Positions 7,901-16,410 of a DNA stretch of 28,719 nucleotides are shown in pieces. Each line of letters begins with the position of its first letter. The stretch's first letter is position 1. The translations under genes and the position numbers were made by a program. This DNA is from Hondaea fermentalgiana. Lineage: Eukaryota > Sar > Bigyra > Thraustochytrida > Thraustochytriidae. Location: NCBI GenBank assembly GCA_014084085.1, contig NPFB01000087.1:38327-67045 (forward strand). Reading direction: 5' to 3'. Below the pieces are notes generated by a model. That model searched no databases. It was not told where the DNA came from and saw only the letters and a list, made by a program, of their open reading frames with translations.

Positions 7901-10439
7901 GAAACAGCGCGAACGTGCTGCCAACGAGCTTGCAAGCGTCCAGGCCGAGATGGATCGTCTGCGCGCGAGCCATGCGATGAACATGAATCAGAGCGAGGAG
8001 CAGGCCAAGCGTGCTGCAGAACAGTCTGCTGCTCTGGCAAAGCGCGAGCAGCAGCTTGCCTCGGACCTTGCCGCCTATGAATCTGACATTGCCAAGCTAA
8101 ATCGCGAGCTGATGATGGCCAACTTCAAGAGCTCCGAGGCTGCAGAGGAACTTGAAAAGTACAAGCGGAATTTGGAAGAGGAAAGAAAGAAGCGCGTTCA
8201 GGCCAAGCTGCAACTTGGCAGCGTGAATGCCAAATTGGAGCACCTGCAGGACGAGCGCAAACAAGAGGAGCAAAAGTGGCGCCAAGAGCTTTCCGAGACC
8301 CAGCAGGCTCGCGCTCATCTCGACTCTGAGCGACAGCGTCTTGAGCGAGAACTGGACCGAGAGCGTGCCGAACGCGAGGCTCGCGAAAAGGCCATCGAGG
8401 AAGCGCGAGAAGCAGCTCTTGCGCAGGAGGCAGAACTGCGTCAAGAAGCGGAACGCGCCGCGGCGGCATCAAAGGCCACTGCGGAGGCGAAAGATGCCGC
8501 CGAACAGGAGATGGAAGTCCTACGGGCCCGTCTCGAGCAGGCGAGGCTCGAATCGGAGGCTCGTGATGCTGAGCTGCGCGAGCTCCGTGAAAAGGACGCA
8601 GAGAAACTCCAGCAAGAAAAGGAGCACCTTTTGAAGCGGCTTCGTCAAGAGCAAAATTGGCGCCAAGAGGCGATTGACCAGCTTGCTGACACGAACGAAA
8701 AGCTCAACGAGGAGCGACGGCTTCGGAAACAGCAACTTGACGATGAAGTTAATACGTTGCAAGAAAAACTGCGTGCAGAAGCCGAGGAGAAGGCACGTCA
8801 TCAAGAGGAGCTCGATCGCGTCATGCATGACATGCAGAGTCTCCGCGCGCAACGGGACCAGGAGGCTGATCAGACGGCCGAAGAGGCTGCCAAGGCCGAG
8901 GAGCTTGCGCAAAAGGAGGCCGAGCTTCAGGCGAAGATGCGCGAGATGGAAGAGCATATGGCACGTCTCGAGCGTGAGCGTGGACAGCTGTACAATGAAT
9001 TTGTCGAGGAACAAGCCTTGCGAAAGCAGTACTTTAACGAAATCGAGGACCTCAAGGGCCGCATTCGGGTGTTTTGCCGTGTGCGACCCATGAGCGATTC
9101 GGAAAAAGAGCGCAAATGCGTCTCTACCATCAAGGTACTGGACGACATGCACGTCCGACTTCAGCACGTCGAAGAAAAAGCTCCGAACGGGCTACCTCGT
9201 CGAAAGAAGCCAGACATTGAGTTCGCCTTTGATGCTTGTTTTGGACCCGAAAAGACCCAGCATGAGGTCTTTGCAGACGTCAAGAGACTTGTTCAGGTCG
9301 CAATTGACGGGTACAATGTTTGTGTGTTTGCGTATGGGCAGACGGGGTCGGGAAAGACCTTTACGCTCATGGGCTCTGCGGCAAACATGAAGAATCCCTC
9401 TCCGCGCGACGCGGAGGAGAAAAAGAGCGCGGGCGAGGACGCTGGCAACGAAGTTCCTACGGCCGCGCTGGACGTCGGAGCCGGCGTTGCCACGCGTTCA
9501 ATCCATGAGCTTTTTCGCCTCATGGATCGCGATAGCGCGCGCTTTCGCTTTGAGGTCTCCATGTATGTCATTGAGCTCTACAAGGAAGACATGGTCGATC
9601 TTTTACACGAATTCAGCGAGGAGGAGCTCAAGAATTCGATTGAGCCCCCCAAACCGCCGCCTCTCAGTGTTCACCTTGACCCCCAAGGCATTGTCGACGT
9701 CGAAAATATCACCAAGCTGCCCGTGTCTTCTGCACAAGAGACGATGCAAGGTTTGCACAAGGCGTTTCAGAAGCGCAAGGTCACTGCTACGAAGATGAAC
9801 TCGCAGTCGAGCCGCTCGCATCTTGTGTGCAGCTTGCTCATCAAGAGCACAGCTGTGGCATCGGGCGTTGTGACGAACGGCAAGCTCACTCTTGTGGATC
9901 TGGCGGGCAGCGAGCGCGCCTCCAAGACGGGCGCCACGGGCGACACGCTCAAGGAGGCGCAGGCGATCAACAAATCGCTCTTGGCCCTCGGAGACGTGAT
10001 TCAGGCGCTCACCACCAATGCAAAGCATGTTCCGTATCGCAATCATCCGCTCACGCAGCTCATGAGCGATTCCATTGGCGGCAACGCCAAGACATTGATG
10101 TTTGTCAACGTGAGTCCCGCGGACTACAACCTCACCGAGACCAAGGAGTCCTTGCGTTGGGCAGCTCGTGCCAAGCAAGTGACAAATAATTCTTCGAAAA
10201 ACACTGAGACCGCTCAGGTTCGCGCTCTCAAGGAGCAGCTCGAGCGTCTCAAACGCGCTCAAGGCACCCTCAGTCCTTTGCCGGAGGACGCTCCTGCGTC
10301 GGCGACCAGCAAGAATACGAGTCGTAAACCTTCTGCTCGAGGACCCATGGAGTCCTTGCGAGACCTTCAGCCTCCGCCAACGAGCCACGCGGCAACACGC
10401 CAACGTCTTCGACGTCAAGCCCCTCCTCCACGCAAGTAA
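4974..10439 (+). CDS. Kinesin-14-like C-terminal motor with ankyrin repeats and predicted N-myristoylation
   Basis: This is a single-exon frame of 1821 residues. The ATG sits in a good context (ACCATGG). The N-terminus MGASAS fits the Gly2/Ser6 N-myristoylation pattern. Residues 10-190 are helical and unrecognised, and 205-315 are Ser-rich and disordered. Ankyrin-like repeats span about 363-500 (GLTPLHVAV, GCTPLHYAA), and a WW-like segment lies at 530-560. A heptad-rich coiled coil runs from about 600 to 1350. The neck EIEDLKG leads directly into the motor at 1362-1740, which is the arrangement of minus-end-directed kinesin-14. The P-loop GQTGSGKT is at 1455-1462, switch I NSQSSRSH at 1609-1616 and switch II LVDLAGSE from 1640; all are intact, so ATPase activity is expected. 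A charged insert of roughly 30 residues follows the P-loop helix. The last 80 residues are basic and Pro-rich. Membrane or cell-cortex attachment through the lipid is inference. Confidence 0.93.
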   Translation: MGASASVSASSVAERVDRSYTEIRQEVEKGNDVQELARITCEESVEPLEEGLHELAARKDHATLQRIIDEIVYIAQQAGFESEAHASVLNVAAGVCLCSADETLRNRSNDLLVDCFNYVSTEQFPRQYAYLLMLYYAFRMDQGDNYEAGWARDTLWGLLETNQQRNDDKHFSLKKLRYRLQNLAVVHRQQEASRGAELFHMLEQDLLGAESPEDDSASLAQSMSTPAMHSAEPLSTRSATMRTASFASLENTPKSVASTPQHGGTRAVTFSFDDTAAAGSGDQGMWDDASSTGTWHRSDSGWSEGNRSQESDSPEMLELQRVLFDMALSCFDSMDEDTLVDATRETLDSCSHAQLIDTLTRCNDQGDTLLLAACRVQNAAVAKILLDSARRVRKTLDLTPQLLGARNAIGLTPLHVAVHSNHASYDVAEVLLSYGGAAICFATDRAGCTPLHYAAATGEPRIVANLLVHGASPLHKDRQGYLAVDYCDPSNTEVFNMLYSAAKDSNTSENDESEPTQVRAAEDELLNSENAWERRVDAASKRVYFYNRTSGEVSFGENPDATSNGGSLSDEALLDMFTNLAWRCGLQGMMRKRKSQATQFAITQARAKLCLIEKGEAAQESLRRVIDLKDRSLEELQRELEGATQDKVMTQERLEQLLSDLAEERAKRQAENIIVYTEEMVNSLAERLEEGQDQRENLTLQLASADADLETLRTREEEEGGLTDDERARKAKLEKIRPSIAAKLKQNASQMSHLAQELSRASASKTLAETTITRIRDLLIKEEELRAQALAKAAQLEEQNRLMRKANAALAEEKQAMESKLAEERRHLQEAEAQRQQQHELLASAENQLSDLQSALSAEQRERNAAKAELDRIRKEMQDLSAERRHDAETLQQQEAAALKRLQDSENEAENLKTRLDDAQKAKDDALARLEALQQKLEEERQYRAKAKKALDGMSKRLNNANQELSLLNKHLENEQKQRERAANELASVQAEMDRLRASHAMNMNQSEEQAKRAAEQSAALAKREQQLASDLAAYESDIAKLNRELMMANFKSSEAAEELEKYKRNLEEERKKRVQAKLQLGSVNAKLEHLQDERKQEEQKWRQELSETQQARAHLDSERQRLERELDRERAEREAREKAIEEAREAALAQEAELRQEAERAAAASKATAEAKDAAEQEMEVLRARLEQARLESEARDAELRELREKDAEKLQQEKEHLLKRLRQEQNWRQEAIDQLADTNEKLNEERRLRKQQLDDEVNTLQEKLRAEAEEKARHQEELDRVMHDMQSLRAQRDQEADQTAEEAAKAEELAQKEAELQAKMREMEEHMARLERERGQLYNEFVEEQALRKQYFNEIEDLKGRIRVFCRVRPMSDSEKERKCVSTIKVLDDMHVRLQHVEEKAPNGLPRRKKPDIEFAFDACFGPEKTQHEVFADVKRLVQVAIDGYNVCVFAYGQTGSGKTFTLMGSAANMKNPSPRDAEEKKSAGEDAGNEVPTAALDVGAGVATRSIHELFRLMDRDSARFRFEVSMYVIELYKEDMVDLLHEFSEEELKNSIEPPKPPPLSVHLDPQGIVDVENITKLPVSSAQETMQGLHKAFQKRKVTATKMNSQSSRSHLVCSLLIKSTAVASGVVTNGKLTLVDLAGSERASKTGATGDTLKEAQAINKSLLALGDVIQALTTNAKHVPYRNHPLTQLMSDSIGGNAKTLMFVNVSPADYNLTETKESLRWAARAKQVTNNSSKNTETAQVRALKEQLERLKRAQGTLSPLPEDAPASATSKNTSRKPSARGPMESLRDLQPPPTSHAATRQRLRRQAPPPRK

Positions 10440-11969
10440 ATTAGTTAGTGCACTCTCTTTTCTCTCTGGAAAAACAAAAATACAAACTTTTGAACACTCT
10501 CTATCCTTTGCCTTGGGAAAACCCCACTTATTATCGGTTTGCAGCGGCTCTTACGTTGCCTCGAGCACATCGTTGACACCTACTAACAGTAAGCATCGGG
10601 GTTTTAGATTGGATGATGAGAGAAAGGGCTGAATTTCCGCAAGTCGTGATCAACAAGTCGAATAATGACAAGTATCACCCTCAAAATGCCGCAGCTAATC
10701 TTGCAGTGGCAGCAGTGACTTGGCCAATTTTCCAGCAGCCCAAATGGAAAATGGGGAGCCAGAGCCGGAAAACCAATTTTTCAAATAGTGTATATGCATC
10801 CACTACCCACAGTGACAAATTTGTAGGTTTTGCCTAGTCTAGCCCTACTAGGCATGCTAGCCTTATCGAAAGCGCTTGCAAAAAATGGTTCTCAAGAATA
10901 AAGACCGTAGTGTAGGTTACTCATGGCCGCTTCAGCCTCGATGGCTCCAACGAATGTGTCGCAGGAAGTCGACGTTGACAGGGTTGCTACTGCTACTCGC
11001 GCCTTTTGCCTTACATCTGTCCGTGTTGCGCTCACTGCCGCAAGTACGCGGCCCTTCGATCAGGCTGCGGATCGGATAGTCAGGTCCGCGCACGAGCGCA
11101 GCCCCACGTCCCGACTGCCAAGGGCGCTGCAGCGGCGGGCGGTGAGTGCTCCATTCGTATAGACCATTACTTTGGGGGTACTCAGTAGTGATACACTAAG
11201 AGTACTTAACGATCTGCGGTCGCGGGGTACATAAGCCATGTGTCCCCTCCCATAAAATCACGTGAATTTTTTCGAATTCGTTCCCTCTGATAATGAAATA
11301 CATGAAGAATTGAACATTTTTATTCAAATTAAAATTTCAAGAACTTGTGCCAGTGGAGACATCCTAAGTCCCGGTGATCTACCCGATCCTTTCCCTCCTT
11401 TTTCCCCTTTCTCCCTTTCCGCGCGGTGTGAAAAAAGTGCCCCCATTCTGGGAGGCAATCCAACATTCACCAGCGGGCGGTGAGGTGTGCACGATGATGA
11501 CGATGGTTATGCCCAATTTACGGACTTGGGACTCTCAGTCTGGGCTGACTGATCTTTTGCCCTCACGTTCTCCTCGCCAGGCAGTGCGCCCACATCGGCC
11601 AATGCTGCACGCACGCTCTGTTGCCCCGACGCAAAGCGAAGCAGCATGCCGGGAGCCGCTCGGCATCATTCGTCCAGGTCCTCTCTGCGGCCCACGAGCC
11701 GCGGCGCCCCGTCCCGCCGTTCTCCGGCCGCCACCGCGACGATCCTGCGGCTTCCATGACTCATCCATCAATCTGCAGACGTTCTCCAGCCGCTCTCGCC
11801 TTCCTCGCCCGCCCTCGCTGCCGGCGCCGCAGTCGCTGCTGCGCCGCGGCAAAGCCCTTTCCTCCGCTCTCCGTCTCGTCTGCGTGCCCCCGGTCCTCTC
11901 CAGCCGTCCTGGCCGCCGCCCTCGAGCCGGGCCCGCGCCGCGCCTCGCCCACGCCAGCGCCGCGCGAGG
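10440..11969. other. Spacer between the kinesin and ankyrin-kinase genes; no supported gene
   Basis: About 1.5 kb. Directly after the kinesin stop the DNA is AT-richer, as expected of a 3' untranslated region, but no AATAAA is visible. A 7-bp hairpin lies at 10832-10853. An open frame of 79 codons from an ATG at 10923 ends near a GTGAGT donor-like site at 11140. It has no recognisable domain and no acceptor that joins it cleanly to the next gene. From about 11640 the sequence becomes very GC- and Arg/Pro-codon-rich, consistent with the promoter or 5' untranslated region of the gene at 11970. In-frame sequence upstream of 11970 runs open only back to a TGA at 11757. I found no tRNA, 5S or spliceosomal RNA by eye. 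Confidence 0.5.
10832..10853. other. Short perfect inverted repeat (7-bp stem, 8-nt loop)
   Basis: GCCTAGT at 10832-10838 pairs perfectly with ACTAGGC at 10847-10853 around an 8-base loop, about 400 bases past the kinesin stop. It may form a small hairpin. There is no T-run, and no role is assigned. Confidence 0.6.
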
Positions 11970-14900
11970 ATGCCGAGCCTGCGCGACCTCGTCGAGAACG
12001 GCGACCTCGCCGGCGTGCAGCGCGCCGTGCAGGACGACCCCGCCCTGCTCGACGCGCCGGTGACGACTCTGGATTCTACTCCGCTCATGTGGGCGCTTTC
12101 CGAAGGCTCCGGGGGCCAGCCCGCCATCGCGCAGTGGCTCATCGAGCGCGGCGCCAAGCTCGACCTGCAGAACCGCAAAGGGTGGACCGCGCTCATGTTC
12201 GCGTGCCGCTACGACCAGCCCGACACGGCCCAGTTGCTCATCGAGCGCGGCGCCAAGCTTGACCTGCAGCAAGACCACGGAATGACCGCGCTCATGCTGG
12301 CATGTTTTCAGCCAGAGGAATCGCATATCACCGCGTCGGGTCTCCTGCGCTGCATCAAGCTCTGCTACGCGGCGGGCGCCGACCTGGAGTTGAAAAATGA
12401 AGATGGGCAGGACGCACTGGCGCTGGCCAAGGGCGAAAATCGCGCCGACGCCGTCGCGTTCCTGGAGTTCGCGACGATGTTGGAGTTGGCGCGGAGTGTG
12501 CAGGGCAGGTTGCAGCAACCGCGGAGCGTCGTGGCGGCGTCGTTGCTTTCGCAAGAGTAAGTTACACGGAAACGATGGGGTCTGCGCCACCTTTCTTGTT
12601 CTGACGTTTGTTCTTCTATAAACTTTCAGCAACGGAGACACAGAGCCCGAAGCCATTCTCGACCGCGCTCAAGATTTGTACGAAAAGAGCCAGACGCCTC
12701 TCATGCAGGCATGCATGAAGGACGACCTTGCGAGGGCAAAAATGCTCGTGATGGACGGGGCACAGATCGATGCGCGTGACAGACTGAGCTTCACCACAAT
12801 GATCTACGCTTGCAAGTTCAACAAGGAAGATGACAGTTTGACTCTTGCAAAACTTCTTTTTGAACGCAGCGCAGGTCTTTTGAACGAGTCTCTTGTTATA
12901 AAGGATGCTCTTGCGCATGTTTCTTCCAAGGATCGCATGGAACTGTCCGCCTTTCTTTCTTTCATACACTCGATACCGCTGGAACATTTCCACAGCAACG
13001 CACTGCGAGTGATGGTCGTCAAGCTTTTTAATCAGGGTGTGCGAACACTGGAAGAAGCTCGTCGTCTCACTCCTGCTCGTCTTGAGCAACTGGGCATCTC
13101 AAGTGCGCCAGATCGCCGAGAGTTGTTTGATGCATTTGCGCATCCTGAGCCAATAGCCAATCTCGAAGAACTAGCTGCAAAGGTCACCCTTGCGCGGACA
13201 AAGCGCAAGAAAGGAAAGCCTGTTCTTCATCCGAGGCTGGCCGAGATCCTTGCCGAGCAGCTCTCGCGCAAAGATTCGGTCGCATCTCTTGCAGATCTCG
13301 ACAGGCAGCAATCCATTCTTCGCGAAAAAGAGAAAGAGCTCATTGCGCTCCAGAAGGCTGTCAAGGCGAATTCGGAAAGAGTTCATGAACGAGATACAAT
13401 CCGACGCGACCTTGTCGCGGGTATTCAGAATGCTTTATCAGTGAATATTGAAGGACAGCTTCGGAAAAAATCCGCAGTGTTGGACTCCTGCAAGAATCTG
13501 TGGCGGGAGATCCTGCAAGAATCTGTGGACGTTGACTATTTTGTCAGACCATTGTCCTTTGCACAAGTGCAGGAAGCAACACAAGCCGCGGTAGACGCTG
13601 TGAAGGCCTGGGAGGCTCGGCAGGACACGAGCGCTGTGCGTAAACAAACCGAAGCAGCTATCATCGCTTTAGATGAGAGCACAAGGCGCTTTGATATTCA
13701 GTCGGTGCTGCAAGTGGTCGTTGTGATGGTGTTGATGGTATTGGTAGTGGTTGGCGACTTTTGGTTGTTGTCATTGTTGGTGTTGTTATTGTTACTGGTG
13801 ATGATAACGTCAACTATGCAAAGCAACAAAATGAGGCGTCCGCCCTACGCTGTCGCTGCTCCCATTGTCGGAAGCTTCATGGCCTGCATCAGGCTCTTCA
13901 CGATGTTGGGGCATTCTGACAGGACAAAGGATCTCACAGCGGAGCTTCAAAACGTACAGCAAGCGTTCAAAGAAGAGCTTATCGCCTTGGAAAACGTCAA
14001 TCTCATGGCAGACGCCCAGTTGAAGCAGGTGCGACGTGCGTTGGCCAGCATCATCTCATTCTACTCTTGCTGTACGGTGGAAGACGATGTCTCGCGCTTG
14101 CAGACGGCCGCTAAAGACCTGTCGAGTTCTCTTTCCAAGCACGTTCCCGGGCTCGCGCCGCCAGACACATCGCGTATGGCAGAAATGATTCAGAACATTT
14201 CGCAGAGTAGGCGGAGACGAGAAGACCTTGAGCTCAATCTCGAACGCACTCGCGAAGATGCCAATAACGGAGATGCAAAAGCACGAGATCGAATTCACGG
14301 TCTCGAGCAAGAGCTTGCTCAGCTCGGGAGTCTTTACAAGCTGGACAGCGAGCTTCGTAAAGAGCGCGCACGGGTGCTGAGGCACGCAGAAGAGCACTAT
14401 CCGGAGCTGCTACGAGATGACAAGTGGATGAAGAGCTTGGGCGTAAAGGCTAGTGTGCCTCGCGAGCTGTCTACGCTGGGTCTTTGGTTGACGAATGCAA
14501 AGCGCAGCGACTTTGAGACCCTTTCGGAGCTTGCGTCCAAGCCCGGCAAGTCCGTGCTCAAAGTGCGCGATCTCAACGGTCGAGACTTTGTGCTCAAATC
14601 TTTTCATCTTGCCAATGACCAATGGAGTAGTCGTTTCTATCGCCAGGTCGCAGCGCTTGCTCAGATCAAATCAGCCTACATCGTGCGCATCCAAGGCGTT
14701 TTCATGCAAGATGCGCATCAGGGATGCACTCTGATGCCCTTTTATTCGGGCGGCGATCTTGCCACCTGGATCCGCGAGAATCCACATGCAGATCTGGCGA
14801 CGCGCAGACGTATTGCCATCGGTCTTTTGTCTGGTCTGCACGACTTGCACTCGCAAGGCTACGTGCACTGCGACGTCAAGCCTGAGAATATCTTTCTCGC

Positions 14901-15945
14901 CCCAGGCCTTTCACCTGTTCTTGGCGACTTTGATGGTGTCCAAATGCACAATGTGACCATGACGCAGCCTATGCAAGCCACCTACAGATTCATGGCCCCT
15001 GAGCTTCGCAATGGAAATGTCGACAGGGTTGAGTCTGCGGTGGATCTCTTCTCCGCGGGTATGGTTCTTGCGGATCTCTTCGAAAACAAAGAGGTATCTG
15101 ACGCAACTACGTCGCTCATTTCGTTTTTACGGTCCGCAGAACCAACGCAGCGACCCACGGCGCTTCAGGCCTTGCGTCACGAAGCCTTTCAGGTTGAGCC
15201 CGTGAAGCAGGCCTCATGTGCAATTTGCCTTGACATTTATCCCGTCAAGGAGGGCGTTTCTTGCGCCGATGATCACTTTACGTGCAAAGAGTGTCTGAGC
15301 GGGTCGGTACGTGCAGCTACGCAACCTATGGCGCACGTTGATGTCCTACGAGATGGAAGCATGTGCTGTGTTACTCCAGACTGTGGGCTCCTCGTCTCTG
15401 GACGCACCATTGCATCCGCGGTTCCAGAGGAGGACTTTGCAGCTCTGCTTGACATCGTTCGCGCGCACTTTGAGCGAGACGCCGCAGCTGAACAGGAGCG
15501 TCAGCTTCGTGATCGTATCGACGCCGCACTCCGCGATTATGGGCTGGACCAAACAACGCAGCATCACATTCGTACGATCCAAAATGAGATTCTCACCATG
15601 TCGTGCCCTCGTTGCTCGGCAGCCTTCGTTGACTTTGACGGCTGCTGTGCTCTGACGTGCGGCGCTTGCCCGTGCTACTTTTGCGCGTGGTGTCTGCAGG
15701 ACACAGGCAATGACTCAAGTGCTTGTCATCGGCACGTTGCGAGCTGCGCGTCGAAGCCTGCTGGCGAAGATCGCTTTTTCAGCGAAAAGCACGTTGTGCG
15801 GCAAGTATGGTGCCAACTTCGAGCGCAGCGTCTTCGCGACTACATGGCAAGGCGCGTTCAAGACGCAGGCATACGTGCCAGCGTGCAGAACAATTTGCGT
15901 CCTCTCCTAACGCCGGACATTGTCGGCGACAACTTTAGCTTTTAA
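11970..15945 (+). CDS. Ankyrin / protein kinase / RING-RBR-like multidomain protein (two exons, possibly three)
   Basis: Exons 11970-12556 and 12630-15945 join in frame to 1300 residues. Ankyrin repeats occupy about 1-160 and 210-270, a SAM-like helical segment about 329-365, and coiled coil about 370-550. A very hydrophobic stretch at 558-588 may be an unspliced intron. The kinase domain spans about 815-1050, with Lys852 in a VAIK-like position, HCDVKPEN (942-949) for HRDxKxxN, DFD (962-964) for DFG, and an APE motif. The glycine loop is degenerate. Cysteine/histidine pairs start at Cys1059 (CAICLD). A second cluster, CPRC at 1188-1191 followed by CALTCGACPCYFCAWC, resembles the last zinc domain of RING-between-RING ubiquitin ligases. 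The inferred role is a signalling protein that couples recognition or phosphorylation to ubiquitin transfer. The substrate is unknown, and kinase activity is uncertain because of the HCD and DFD changes. Confidence 0.85.
12132..12269 (+). repeat. Near-identical tandem ankyrin units (99-nt period)
   Basis: 39 nt at 12132-12170 recur at 12231-12269 with two mismatches. They encode LIERGAKLDLQ in both copies. The neighbouring ACCGCGCTCATG also recurs 99 bases apart (12186 and 12285). The period equals one 33-residue ankyrin repeat, so this is a recent internal duplication or gene-converted repeat. Confidence 0.85.
12557..12629 (+). other. Spliceosomal intron, 73 nt, phase 2
   Basis: The first exon would stop at TAA 12558-12560 if read through. 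A consensus donor GTAAGT begins at 12557. A pyrimidine-containing tail ending TTTCAG at 12629 gives an exact in-frame junction: GA plus C makes Asp196, followed by the long downstream frame. No in-frame ATG lies near the beginning of the second exon, which supports joining. This is the clearest intron in the window. Confidence 0.88.
13701..13922 (+). other. Candidate stop-free 3n intron (222 nt) or transmembrane segment
   Basis: The reading frame stays open, but the encoded residues (about 554-627) switch abruptly from charged coiled coil to Val/Leu/Met runs. The DNA becomes G/T-rich with TTG and TTA leucine codons, unlike the CTC/CTT/CTG use around it. A GT at 13701 and an AG at 13922 (CTGACAG) remove exactly 74 codons and join Gln to Thr, restoring a continuous charged helix. 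A second in-frame option is 13714-13929 (72 codons). Neither donor is a strong consensus. If the stretch is retained, it would be a membrane-spanning segment of about 31 residues. Confidence 0.5.
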
Positions 15946-16091
15946 AACACGTCCATCTCGTGACTGACTGAGAAGAGAAGAGCACGGTTTGCATCTCCTT
16001 GGGCCAGATCATCACTTTGTCTGATCTTACTGTTAGCTTACTTGAAAGTGCGCATCGACTCGAAGGAAGATGCGCTGCTTTTCGAATGAAA

Positions 16092-16097
16092 AATAAA
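16092..16097 (+). terminator. Candidate polyadenylation signal AATAAA
   Basis: This canonical hexamer lies about 147 bases after the stop codon of the ankyrin-kinase gene, in an AT-richer stretch. It is the only clear AATAAA on the coding strand in this spacer. Protists vary in how strictly they use it. Confidence 0.45.
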
Positions 16098-16325
16098 ATT
16101 GGTCTAAATAAGGAGCAAGAATTATCTGGCCTAACACGAACGGCTATTTTTTTTTCCCACCTTCTCTTCGTGTGAATGAGCAAGCAAGTAAGCAAGGAAG
16201 CAAGCACAACCAAGTGTTTTCTTACAATCGCATGCCCTTCATTCGTGTACGCTGACGCACGCGCACTTTTTTGCCCGCTGCAGTCAGTCTTTAATTACAA
16301 AGGTGGCCGCAGCCACCGCCGCCGC

Positions 16326-16326
<1 letters not shown>

Positions 16327-16377
<51 letters not shown>
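16327..16377 (+). repeat. (GCT)17 trinucleotide repeat
   Basis: Seventeen perfect GCT units, flanked by GCC units on both sides, are read in the SFI1-like frame as a polyalanine tract. The repeat lies upstream of the first in-frame ATG (16411), so it is either 5' untranslated sequence or, if an upstream exon is spliced on, a polyalanine N-terminus. Perfect triplet runs of this length are usually length-polymorphic. Confidence 0.9.
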
Positions 16378-16380
<3 letters not shown>

Positions 16381-16410
16381 GAGAGCAGCGTCTTGCCCTC
16401 GTGGCGCAAG

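Larger units (their letters stand above)
15946..16410. other. Spacer between ankyrin-kinase and SFI1-like genes
   Basis: The 3' flank of the kinase gene carries an AATAAA at 16092-16097, about 147 bases after the stop and a plausible polyadenylation signal. A run of CAAG/CAAGG-type units lies at 16180-16203. A pyrimidine tract ending GCAG at 16283 looks like a 3' splice site and may belong to an upstream exon of the SFI1-like gene. Part of this interval may therefore be coding (see the start discussion for that gene). Confidence 0.55.

Noticed and set aside
10997..11010. GCCTTTTGCC resembling loop 1 of U5 snRNA
   Set aside because: It differs from the conserved loop sequence and there is no flanking stem or Sm site that I can see.
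10923..11139. Possible upstream exon (ATG at 10923, GTGAGT donor at 11140) for the ankyrin-kinase gene
   Set aside because: No domain is visible, no strong acceptor lies in the open window 11760-11969, and the ATG at 11970 already begins a complete ankyrin repeat.
11135..11484. GCGGGCGGTGAG repeated at 11135 and 11473
   Set aside because: A 12-base GC-rich match in a GC-rich spacer, with no extended similarity, is easily due to chance.
11374..12063. Plus-strand frame upstream of and overlapping the ankyrin exon, with an acceptor-like tract at 11555-11580
   Set aside because: It is in a different frame from the ankyrin gene, ends inside it, and is Pro/Arg/Ser-rich as expected of GC-rich non-coding DNA.
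11535..12656. 373-codon minus-strand frame over the ankyrin exon
   Set aside because: It mirrors the ankyrin coding sequence, is Arg/Gly-rich without domains, and crosses the well-supported intron.
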